A stretch of DNA of 64,000 nt, taken from NCBI GenBank assembly GCA_034401795.1, contig CM067374.1, positions 93,774,398 through 93,838,397 of the forward strand. Direction: 5' to 3'. Position 1 is the stretch's first letter; every line of letters begins with the position of its first letter. The notes under the pieces are model-generated. The model had not been told where the DNA came from. It ran no database searches and was given only the letters and a program-made list of their open reading frames with translations. Source of the stretch: Chaetoderma sp. LZ-2023a (taxonomy: Eukaryota > Mollusca > Caudofoveata > Chaetodermatida > Chaetodermatidae). Shown one piece after another: positions 1 to 12,300 of this stretch. A program made the position numbers and the translations under genes.

Positions 1-175
1 CCATAACTCTGGACCGGCTGAATATGTAAATTTAAAACAATTTGACTGAAAGATGTTATGCCACCAACAACTTTCAGTCACATTGTTTTCAAAATATTTA
101 GCATATCCATAGTTAAACCCCATGGAAAATGTAGACTGCAGAAAGTTAGCAGGCAGACAGTTACGTGTTAAGTGG
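1..175. repeat. Fold-back repeat, family E (cut by window start)
   Basis: Arms ctgaatatgtaaatttaaaa / ttttcaaaatatttagc flank a core with CTGAAAG / CTTTCAG around position 65. The outer flank (gaaaatgtagactgcagaaa) recurs at 5166-5200. Related copies are at 5038-5222 and 50240-50326. Confidence 0.7.
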
Positions 176-295
176 AAAGTTCTCAAAGATATGTTTTTCA
201 TGCATATTGGTGACGCTTTCCATTGACCAAGAGTTATCTCCCTTGAAGTATGCGATGAACTAAGTGTTGCATGATGATAATCATGTCAGTTCTGC

Positions 296-467
296 TTAAC
301 CCTTTCACTGACAAATCCCTGAAAAAGTACATTCTTTTGAATATATGAAGTTAATATGACTGGAAGCCAGCTTCCAGTCATATTAAATTCAAAATATTCA
401 CCAGCTTTCCTGTATTATTGTGACGTCTGGAAAGTGAGATGTTGGGAATTCTACGATGAAAGGGTTC
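296..467. mobile_element. Fold-back MITE, family D (TTAACCCTTTCACTG type)
   Basis: Starts TTAACCCTTTCACTGACAAA and ends GATGAAAGGGTT. The central palindrome contains GACTGGAAGCCAG / CTGGCTTCCAGTC. It lies just upstream of PICALM exon 1. The ends suggest TTAA-targeted, piggyBac-like mobilisation (inference). Confidence 0.75.
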
Positions 468-499
468 ATATTACATCCTTGTGATTCTCCTTGTTGCAG

Positions 500-588
500 G
501 CCCCATCCAGTTTGCTTGAAGCCTTGGACCAACACCTGGCATCTATAGAAGGAAAGAAAGGACAAACCGTGACGACACCTACATCCAA
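500..588 (+). CDS. PICALM: PICALM exon 1 in window (end of ANTH domain)
   Basis: Acceptor ttgttgcag ends at 499; donor gtatgtt begins at 589. The 89-nt exon enters in phase 0 and leaves in phase 2. It encodes APSSLLEALDQHLASIEGKK followed by a short Thr-rich stretch. The first twenty residues are nearly identical to the segment just after the ANTH core in vertebrate PICALM. Upstream exons are outside the window. Confidence 0.95.
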
Positions 589-3500
589 GTATGTTATTAG
601 TTTGTCCTCTACTTGTAAAAGCAGTTGGTTTTTTTGGGTGGCAGTGGGAAACTATATGTTCGCTCTTCGTCAGTCTGTCCCATGTGTGGTTTTCCAAAAA
701 TTACGTTTTCACTTTACTTCAGCATATTGAATTGAAAATTTTAAACATTGCTTTATAGTGAGAAGTTTCCGATCAGGTTTGAGTTTCAGGCATTTCGACA
801 TATGAAATACAAAAAATATAAGTTTTTGTCTCGCCTGCAACACATGTGGCAACAATTTTCATTCAAATTAGTATCAAATCTACCAGGTAGTAATCGCATA
901 ACCTAATAATTATTTTGACAATAATTTTCCTGAATGTTGCTGTCACTGTCGCAAATTATTATCAAAATATATATATATAAGCTTTCTCTACTTCTCGCCT
1001 GGACATTGACACACTTGCGCTGAACAGTATTGGAATGCAGGCTGTCGAATGTACTGCTGTGAGTAGTACACCCTACGTGCATGCTTATGCTTCCAGAGCT
1101 GGAGGACAAATTACTATTTGCATGTTCAGGCGGGTTGGTTTTGTTTGAGAAATCCTAGCCTATACAGACAATAGACTAAACTAATATGCATCCAATAGTT
1201 ACAATGATTATGGAGTCAAGAAACTGTATGCAGGGTAGCATAGCATGCTGGATAAATTGAACAGAAATCAGCAGGCATCTCATCTCTCATGCAAAAGGGT
1301 CTATATTTAATTGGACACGAGAACTTTAACCTGATTGATTCTAAACATAGATACATTGTTACCTATAATGTTAGGAGGCAGCATGCTGACACTGAAGTCA
1401 CAACGTCGAAGGTCAAGGCCATTCTAACCTCGACAAAACTGTTATTTTTCAATGTTATGTATTTAGGCTTAGCAAATCGTATCATGTTATATTTCGGGAT
1501 TGCTTAACCCTAATGGAACACAACTTGGGTACATGGTTGCTTATGCCAAGAAGATACAGGATGGTGACATGGAGGTCCCCAGATCAAAGGTCAAGGCCAT
1601 TCTAATATTGCTATTTTACCTCTGCTTTTTCAACCTTAAGTTTTTTCATTCAACAAATCAGTTATATTTCACTATGGGTTAATCCTATTGGAACTAAAAT
1701 TGAATACATGGTTACCTATAATGTTTGGAAGCAGCATAATAACATGGATGTCACAAGGTCAAACGTTAATGCCACTGTGACAAACAGGAGACAGGCGAGA
1801 CGTTTAATTCTGCATAATTCTTGTTAGGGTATTTTTATTCTACTGAAACCTCGTTCCCATAGGGACCGGTTTGTTGCTCCCTGACCAGTTGTTACCATTA
1901 AAGTGTGAATGAATAATGTGTTCATATATCTTTCCCAGGCCACCAGGTTTCGCAACAGCAGTGAATTCAATATCCAGTAACAGTACTGTTAAAGTATCTG
2001 ACGAAGACAAACGCAAAATTATTGAAGAAGAAAACAGGCAGCTAGAACAACTTAAGGTAATATAATAATAGTTCAGTGTCCAGTAGAATAAATATTGTTA
2101 AGAAGTAAGAAGAAATGGACCTTTCCAAGTTTATCCATCAGTCATATGATGTCATAACCAACTAAGTGACGTGTAGGATGATGTCATGAATGACTCGATA
2201 TAGCCCGACTTTAACACTTAATAGTCTGACACATATGAATTGTATGTTTTTGCTATTTAATAAACATTCTGTTGAATATTTTGAAACTAGTTTGAGTGGA
2301 TGCTGTGCTATGGCAGCAACAACGGCCAGTCAAATTGGTTTCAAAATATTTAACAGCTTACCTGTATAGTTTTCTGGAAATTGATAGTCAGGGAGTTGAG
2401 GGATCGATCAATCCCAACATGAGCATGATGTGGGTGGAGCTTAGCTAGAGATTGGAGTGGCCTAGCTAAAATTGGAAAGGTCCATTATGTTGTCATCTCT
2501 GCATTCAAATCTGAGGACCTGAGACTGCTGCATGTGTCACACATGTATTCACTGCGATTCATGTCAGCCAAGATGTTTGAACTGCAAGGCATTCCTGCTC
2601 CCTTATGGTATGAACCTGCGGAGACCCTGCACGAAACTGAGAAGCCAAACATTAAGGCAAAACTTCTAACCGGTACATATCAACTCCACCAGACCGCGCG
2701 CGCGAGACGTGATAGATGAGGCCATGTCACAGTAATGTGTCAGCTTTGCAACTCCAAGTCAAGAAAATATTGCTCATTTCTTTACATCATGCACAGCTCT
2801 ATCGGCAACTCGTCAGCCCCACATGCTTGCGCTATTTGACATAACCAGTATCAAGCCAGGTAACTCGACTACAGTTCTGAATCCTCTTCATCCAGACCTG
2901 CCTTCTTCACTAGATGTCAATATGAGTACTATGTCATGTATAGAACAGATTAGCAGAGATTGGCTATTTGCCTGCCACAAAGAGATAATGCGTCTATTGC
3001 TTACATCATTATGATGCTACATCATTTCCTGTTTATACTCACTGTATACATCTATTCACTCTCACTGTTTTACAAATTGATGAACTTTTATTAACTGTTA
3101 CGTATTGCGTGTTTTTGACAATTTATTCATTAATTCTGAATGTGCTGTATCCATGACTATTACTCCAGAAGGAGGTTCTTTATGAAGGGGGGATGGAATA
3201 TACATGTAAAAGAAGAATCTCACATGCGTTGACATTTCATAACAAAATGGAGGAATCCACTTTTAGCTATGCCCTGCCCATCTCTAGTTAAGCTCCACTC
3301 ATTCTCTGAGCGGATTGGAATCGATTTATATGCTTTGAACCCTATTCCGGTAGGCTGTTGAATATTTTGAAACAAATTTTACTGGGTGATGTTGCTGCCT
3401 ATGCATATGAAATATTTATGAAATAGAAAAGACATACAATTCGTACAACTGACAGATTATTGAATGTTCCTAGCAGACTTAGCTACGTCATTCATTACGT

Positions 3501-6500
3501 ATTTAATTGTGACATTAGCTTACCTGTGATGTCATTGATTTTGACATCATATACTTGACTGACAGATTGTATTCCTCTATTCAGCACACAAGTTTAGTAA
3601 GATATCATTTGGAACAAGCTTTTGCGAGGTCCAATTGAGATCTTACTAAGCAGTTGTGATATATTTGATATGAAATGACAATATACTAAGTTAATCAATG
3701 CATTAAGTTTTGAGATTATTTATCACATAAGCTATGTATTCAAGTTTTCGCGACGATTCATATAATTTTCTTATCACTTTGCATAATTTTTGTTAACACT
3801 ATGAAGTGAGTACATAATATTATATACCGGTACAATACACCGATCTCAATCATGGATGTATTCAGCGATTCCTCTCTATTGACTTTGTCAATCTTAGTCC
3901 TTGTAGCGCTTCACTACCGACCAATGCACAATAAAATAGTGGCATCATTTTATTTATATTTAAAGGAGCAGAGATTAAAAGAAATCGCGTCCTCACCGGC
4001 CACCTCTCCTGATGGAGTACCAGCATTAGCATCGACCAATCCATTTGCAGATGGCACTCCATCTTCGCAGCCCTCCGCATCTAACCCATTGGCTGCAGAT
4101 TTGTTTGGAAGTCCTACACAGCCAAACCCTCATAACATGTCTTCCACGACAACAACAGGCTCTGCGAGCGATGACTTGCTTAAGATGGCTGGCAATCCAT
4201 TTCAACAGCAGATTCAAAATATGATGACTACGAGTAATGCTAGTCAGAATGGTCCATCTTCTGCATTTGGCGCAACACCATGGGGAGCACCAGCACAACC
4301 TGTTGGATCAACCACTGATTGTGAGTAATCCAGTATTACAGGGCATAATTTATCTGGTATGGCATCTCAATTTGCTACACATATTTAAGCAGTTGCTATG
4401 CATTCTGCAACATGCATAGCTGTATCCGCTATGCAAAATTTGTACGCGATTGCAATTTATCATTGATTTTCACAATTCTATCATTAACCCTTTTAAGAAC
4501 AAATCCCTGAAAAAGTACCTTCTTTACAATGTATACCATATTTTGTTGAATATTTAGAAATTAATATGACTGGAAGCCATTGCTGCCTAAGGCAGCAATG
4601 GCTTCCAGTCATATTAATTTCAAAATATTCAACAACTTTCCTATTTGTTTGCTCTGAGTTTGAGATACAGGGAATTTATCGATGAAAGAGTTGATCGCTA
4701 TACATTTTTGCCGATAGCTTTACAATTTATAGTTTGCATAGCGATACATGCTACGCAAATATTAAATTCTAAATTATGCCGTGTATTATGACATAATTAA
4801 CCCCCTTAATGCTCAAGCCACCTAATGCTGATGACTACAGTGATGTTGGACTCTTTTCATTTACAGGTCACGAGAATACTATTTTTGAATGACTTGATTG
4901 GTAACCGATCAGTAGCCAGACATTGTTGACTAGGCAAAAAAACTCTTGCTTTTCTCAAGCCTTCTTGACCATTAGAGGGTTAAAGCTAAAGAACTGGAGT
5001 TTAACTGTCTGACTGCTGCAAGCCACCAGACAATAATTTCATTGGGTAATAACTGGATCTGCTGAATATTTTGAAAACAATTTGCCTGAATATTGTTGGT
5101 GACTTAGCCAGCACAAATTTTCAGTCAAATTCTTTTCAAAATATTCAGCTGGTCCAGAGTTATTGTCCATAGAAAATGTAGTCTGCAGAAATTCAGCAGA
5201 CACGCAGTTAACATTGCTCAATGTGATTCCCCTTTCTATGCTTGCTGTTGTTCAATCTGTAAAAATCTATGTGACAAGTTTAGTAATAGGCCTACGTGAT
5301 CTTCAATGATTCAGTGTAGATTTAACCATGGTGTTTATTTCATTGGCTTAGGAAGAGCGGGGTTTAGGGGATTATGTTTTTATCTCTATCCATGCATCAT
5401 TGTGTTTCCATTACTAACTTAGTGCATTAATTAACTTGGTACATTGGTGAAACTTTCTGAATAGGATAGCCATGCAGCTAGAAAGAAGTTCGGTATTTTT
5501 TATCCATCCAGACGTTTTGCCAACCACCAAAAATGCAGCCATCGCATACGGATTGTGTGGTTTTGTCTAATTTCTAACATGTATTGTATGAAATACCAGT
5601 GTGCTAGTATTTACGGTATAATTTAGCAGGATAATGTAATGAGTTCTGCCAACATAATTCAATATCCCCAATCTGTATATAAAACATTGTACTGTCAAAT
5701 CTCAGATGCTTTGATAGTGGTATTGAGACTCGCCTATAATAAGAATATCATCCCGCAGCTAGATGTCAGTAGCCATAACTCCAAGTGTAGCATGTACCTA
5801 TAGATACAAAATGGAAACTTACAGCATACCTCCATGGACTCAATGAAATTTACGGTATGTAGTGAATCAAACCTGTATTACAGTAATATAAACAGAAATA
5901 ACATGTTGCCAAAAACAAAATAAAACGTATTGTTGAGTATTTTGAGAATAATTGTATTGAAAGACATTGCTGCCTTAGGCAGCAATGTCTTCCAATTCAA
6001 TTATTCTCAAAATATTTAACAGAAAATATCTTACAACGGGTGAGTAGGCTTGCGCAATTTTTCGATTTAATCGTGAAGTTCGATTTATTTTTAAAATCCC
6101 GATTTTTACTATGTAATTGAGGAAAAATCGGATAATCTGAAGTGTGTACTTTTAGGTCGAATTTTATCAGTACATCAGTACAAATAAGTACTAATATTAA
6201 TATCTTCGCGTTACTCCAATAATGACCTAAACTCGTCTTACAAAGTGAGGCTATAAGCGGAAGCTGATACATCATGTAATTTATTATTTTTTTTCGGTGA
6301 CATTTTATCTCAAATTTTGATGAAATAAATAATGTTTATTAAACTATACGCAATATTTAGGCGGTCCCAATTAATAATTTCACTCCCGCGATGATGGATA
6401 TAAGGTATAGTAAGAATTCGGAGCATGAAAATGTGTTCTAATTTCGTGCTATTTTGTATCATTTATTTCAACTTTTTCTAGAAACAAGTCACGTTACTCC

Positions 6501-9260
6501 GGTTTATACTTTTGGGAATTTGGACCTACGATTTAATCGAAAATCGCGATTTTAAAAATAAAATCGATCGCGATGTTTCAAAGCAAAAATCGTGCAAGCC
6601 TACGTGTGAGCATTTCTGAGCTATACAGTATTGTGAACACCTTACAGATTTATCACTAACGATCCAGGTGTATTTATGCAAGTCATTTACAATAGCAAAT
6701 GTCTCAAATAACTACCAATTTCTGGCTGTGAAATACAGTTGGCCTTCTTGAGCATGTTAAACTTTAAAATGTTTTATTTGACAGCTTCCAGCTCGGGTTT
6801 TGCTTCGGATGTCAATTTTGCGGCTGCATTTAACACGCCGAGCACAGCATCAAGTGAGTACATAACATTATATACCGGTACACTACAAGGTCTATCTCAA
6901 TCATGCATGCACCCATCCATTCCTCTCTATTGATTTTGTTTGTCAATCTTTGTCTTGTCATTATTACAATACAGCTCATGAATAAGTTAACATGTTTCTA
7001 AAACAAACACAAAGTTAACACATTAATTAGACTAGTACACTTTCTAACACGATACATGTAAGAAATGATATGTTGAATATTTTGAACATAATTGAGCTTT
7101 CCACTTTTAGCTCTCAATCTAAACTCCACCAACACCACGTCCGTGTTGGGATCGATCGATCTCTGAACTCCCTGACTATCAATTTCCAGCAAACTACATG
7201 TAAGATGTTGAATAATTTGAAACTCATTTGAAATAAATTAGTTTCAAAATATTCGACCAGAATGTTTATTAAATAGTAAACACATACAAATTCGTGCAAC
7301 GTGTCTGACTATTAAGCGTTAAAGACGGACTCTATCGAATCATTCATGACCTAATGATTATGACATCATCATACATGTCACTTAGTTAATTATGACGTCA
7401 GATGATCGATGGATAAACTGGAAACTTGTATTGGAATGGAAGACATAGCAATGTCTTTCAATCCAATTATGTTCAAAATATTTAACGATACACTGCGTTT
7501 TGTTTTTATTTGAAAACATGTTGAGTTGTTGCTGAGCTGTACTGTATATGAGCTAGTACACTCAAACCTGCCTATGAAACCACACACCTTTTAGGACCAC
7601 GTTCACAAGATTGTGGTTCTTTAAGGAAGGTGCTTGAAACGATCACCTGTCTTAAACAACCACTGTCTTACATGTATGTCCAGAACAAGGATTTTTATCT
7701 ATGGAAAACACCTTATATTAACCCTTTAAGAATTGAATTTTTCAAGAAAATTTCAATTTTCTAATAGAAAATATCCATTTGCAGACCAAGAGAAGACTAT
7801 TTTTTTAAATTACCACTGGATAGACTGGCTCGGTTATCGAGCGAGTCATTACAGTGGTAAATTAAAAAAAATAGTCTTGGTCTGCAAATGGACATTTCTT
7901 AATACCACTGCAAAAGCCGTTTTTGGCTGATATGGGTTCAAGGGTTAAGCCTTTAATGGTCAAGCTGGCCAAAACTGAGTTATGCAGAGGCCTTGAGGAA
8001 TGTCTATTTCATGCCAAAAGAAAATTGTCTTTGAAAATTTACCACATGGCTCGATAAGTGAGCCATTCATTCCAATGGTAAATTTTAAAAAATATTCATA
8101 TCTTGGCCAGCAACTTGACAAATTCACAAAGCAAGCATTAAAATTTGTGTGCCAAATTTTGATCATTAAAGGGTTTTAAAGAACCTTCGTGTTTTACTGT
8201 CCAGTCGTTTGTTCTCCCTAAAGGTGTGGTTTAAGACGGGTCTGGGTGTATTTAGAGAATTTGACACTTGATTAGCATCACGCATGCATAATGTACACCA
8301 GTAGCAGCATGTTCCTTATCACAACACTTAACCCTATAACAGAAAATGTCCATTTGCAGACCAAGGGAAGAGTATTTTTGAAAATTTACCACTGGAATGA
8401 CTGGCTCGGTCATCGAGCCAGTCATTCCAGTGGTAAATTTTCAAAAATACTTCTCTTGGTCTGCAAATGGGCATTTCTCAGGACCACTGCAGAGGCTATT
8501 TTTGGCAGATATGAGTGTTAAAGGGTTAATGGTCAAGCCAGCAAAAACCAGCCTCAGCAGTGGGCTTGAGAAATGACCATTTGCAGGCTAAGAGAAAATT
8601 ATTGTTAAAAATTTACTGCTGGAATGCCTGGATCGATAACCGAGCGAGACATTCCAGTGGTAAATTTCCAAAAATAATCTCTTGGCCTTCAAATGGTGAT
8701 TCAGTAAGCACATATCTTGAATTTCTTGCCCAAATTTATTGTTACAGGGTTTGATGTTCAGTAAGTTTGTAAATATTTTGACTGATTTAATCTATTTAGG
8801 CTGTACCGCCTTCAATCAAATTAGATGAAAATACTAAACAGAATATGTCCTGCATCTTTTAGAATTTATTGCATCATTTCTGCACGTTTGGGAAGCTTAT
8901 CCGAGAAATGAAGCATGACCAAACTAATTTAAAGGATTCTTATTTCTTGTTTAAGCGTCGTAGGAGTATCACGCCTGATTGATCTGACTCATACTTTATT
9001 TTACATTGCCAAAATAACGTACCGTAATAATACTTGATTAACCCTATAGCACTCAAGTTGGCCAAAACGGTGTGCTTGAGAAATGTCGATTTGTAGACCA
9101 AGAGCAGACTATTTTTTAATATTTACAACTAGAATGACTGGATCGATAACTGAGCCAGTCATTCGAGTGATAAATTTTAATCTCTTGGTCTGTAAATGGA
9201 CATTTTGTATGAGAAGACTGGAATTTTCTTGAACAAATTTGAGGGTTAAATCTCAATTAA

Positions 9261-9301
<41 letters not shown>

Positions 9302-12300
9302 TGTTCCCACTCTCTTTCTCTCTGCACAATAAACTAACTCACTATCAATGTGACCTACTTTTCACAATGCACTTGGCATTATAGAAAATTCTGTTCCATG
9401 TTTCAAGAGTTTTTCAAACTGGCTGAACCAATGCATCTTAGGCTAATGTCATGTCATGTATCCTTGCGATAACTCAATGTTCTAATATTTCAAACTTGTC
9501 GTGTATGCGCCCCCTTTGCAGTCTAAGGATCCGGATTGATGTTGAGGTCAAAGGTCAATGCCATAGTGATCCTATTGCATTTCTGGATGGTAACTCAAGT
9601 TCTACTGAAATGATCTGTACCATACTTGATACTGTTTAAGCTATGCTAATCACTTGGGAGATGGAGTGTGTGCATGTGCACGCATGAGTGCTGCATGTGT
9701 TTTAAGCAATCTCAGATAGTCATTCCCCTTATGATAGTATGAACTAGTTTTTGGCCAATCTAAGTTTTTTGTTTGAATCACCAATAACCTTCAGGCAATA
9801 GGTCACTATGACCTAATTTCTGATGAAATAAGTCTGTTAAATTTTTAGCGATTAGAGGCATGCTAGCACAAGTTTGAATAGCATCAATTTTATTCCCTAT
9901 TGAAATGAATGTGAAAGTAATAGATTGCGGCTTTTATGTATCATGTTATATTATTTTGATGTCTTTACATTATCCAAATAGTATTAGTTTATTTTAACAC
10001 GCTTTTCTAAGTTAACCACTGTGCACACCGATTGGTACCTTGTTCTTTTAAATAACAGTGGGCATACTCCAGCCCGAGACACCGCCTGTAGCAAACGGAG
10101 GAGCAGGTAAGCATGTTTTCTTCTCAGTCGCTTTCATCTCCTCCATTAGGGGTTGCTTCTAAGGTGCTTAAGACAGAGCTCTACAAGGTTTACCTACAGC
10201 GATATGACTCTACAGCGTATGGATCAGTACAGTGATGAAATGTACTGCTGGTTTTATTCTTAATCGCTTTCATCTCCCGTAATGTGCTTATAAAGCTATC
10301 GTAAACTATTAAGACCACCACATTAGACCAAGAAATTTCTGGTGTTAACAGTGGTCGCAATCTTTTAGCCAGTTTTGACTTCATAATTCCTCTGCTATAA
10401 TGTTATAGTTTGTCCAATAGGGTATTCTAGTATATTTTTGCAGAAGAAATAGGCATATCCAAATTTGGAAAATATATTTCTAACGTGCTGCTTTAGCAAT
10501 GATATATACACCTGTGCAAAAGTTAAGCACCAGCAAAAACAATAGAACGTAGAAACATGATGGTACAACTAGGCTGCCATACTTTTTGTCCCCGCGTTAG
10601 CTGACATAATTCCAAGTACGAAATGCACATGCATGCATGACTTCACGCCGCTTGATGTCCGTGCGTGGCGGGAAACAGCACACGTGTTCAGTTATGTAAA
10701 AGTCCAGTTTGAGGTGTAGAACATTACATACAGATTTAGGCGACAAGATTAGGAATTTTGTGTTCATGACCGTGGTTTATTTGTACAGAGAGAATTAGCT
10801 CTTGATTGTGAACCGCTATGGCAAGACGAAGGTTAAGTGATCGTGTGAAATGGCAAATCATAGGCATGCATACCACTGGTATGTCATGCAGAGAGATTGG
10901 CAGACAGCTGAACATTAACCATACTGTAATCAGTCGTTTGATTGCAAAACATGGGCAAACTAACGAGGTGAAGGACAGGCCTAGATCTGGAAGACCGAAG
11001 AAGACTACTGCCCGTGATGATCGAGCCCTAGTACGCCTTGTTAGGAGATCTCCATTCACCAACAGCAGAGTGCTCAGCCAGCAATGGGAAACGCGCAATA
11101 GAGTGTCAATGTCTACCGTCAAAAGGAGACTGTATGCTGCTGGCATGAAAGCTAGGAGACCTGTCAGACGTCCTCTCCTCACTGCACACCACAAAGAGGA
11201 GCATCTGAGGTGGTGCAACGAAAGAAGACACTGGAACATGAGATCCTGGAGACGGGTACACTGGTCCGATGAAAGTCGGTTCCTGCTTCATGCCACAGAT
11301 GGTCGAACTCGTGTATGGAGGTCCAGACGCACGGCGTACGACCAACGTAGCATCATGGAAGAAGTTCCATTTGGTGGAGGTTCCGTTATGATATGGGGGT
11401 GCATCTCATTTGATTGTAAGCTGGATCTGTTGACTGTACCTGGAACACTAAATGGACAAAGATATCAAGATTCCATACTGGATAGAGTTGTGGTCCCTCA
11501 TTTTGTAAATCATGCACCTGGAACCCACCCTATATTCATGGATGACAACGCCTGACCACATCGTGCTAGAGCTGTGCATGAATACCTCCGCCAGAATGCC
11601 ATCGAAACCCTACCATGGCCAGCAAGGAGCCCTGACATGAACCTTATTGAGCATATCTGGGACATTCTGGGAAACATGGTGAGAAGGAGGGATCCTCCTG
11701 TGCAGAACCTACAGGAATTAACAGACGCACTCCATCTTGAATGGCAACGAATACCACAATGGCGTATCAGTCGGTTGGTGACCAGCATGAGACGTCGTGT
11801 CCAGGCCGTCATCCAGGCACAAGGTGGATATACCCGGTATTAATAATGACAGTCTCAAACTCGTGCACAGATGTTAAACTTCGTTTTCAGACACCATTAA
11901 TGACAATCTAGCCACGTGTGTCAACTGTAGGGCAATAGTTGTCAGTTGTGTCAACGTAACCATATTCAGGCCTCGTTTTCAAGTTCAAACAAAAACATAC
12001 AGTGTTTCCCGACCATCATAATCAGCATTCCTCTAGTTGCATTATTACCTCTTGCACTAAGATGGATGGGTACATAAATGTTTATGCTATTGCTTTCTTC
12101 ATAGCACATGAATATACCCTCGCATGTGCGTAAAAATAGGGTGGTGCTTAACTTTTGCACAGGTGTATATATAGGCCTATCAATCTGTATCATTCATGAG
12201 CTTGACTCAATACAATAGTGTATTGTATTCTGCACTGAGTGAACAGTGACAATCGCATGGAAATAGTGACATATGTTGGCGGCCAGCCTTTAAATATGGC

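Larger units (their letters stand above)
7556..8253. mobile_element. TIR element (CACTCAAACCTGCC ends) containing two nested TTAA MITEs
   Basis: The left arm has ACACTCAAACCTGCC and AAACCACACACC; the right arm has GGTGTGGTTTAAGACGGGTC and TGGGTGTA in inverted order. Both sides also carry a GGTTCTTTAAGG / TTAAAGAACC-type segment. Between them lie the two MITEs 7718-7948 and 7945-8179. A similar arrangement is at 29194-29842. Confidence 0.6.

Noticed and set aside
3852-3965. Open frame with ATG upstream of exon 3 looking like an alternative start
   Set aside because: It is intron read-through, partly made of the segment copied from intron 4. The acceptor at 3964-3965 and the family homology start at 3966.
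9261-9302. Regular repeats that could suggest a CRISPR-like array
   Set aside because: Simple (CAT)n microsatellite. The dispersed palindromes are MITEs with target-site ends; there is no repeat-spacer pattern.
10736-11239. 167-residue minus-strand open frame (also at 35332-35832 and 55075-55578)
   Set aside because: Antisense shadow of the Tc1 transposase; it repeats only because the element repeats.
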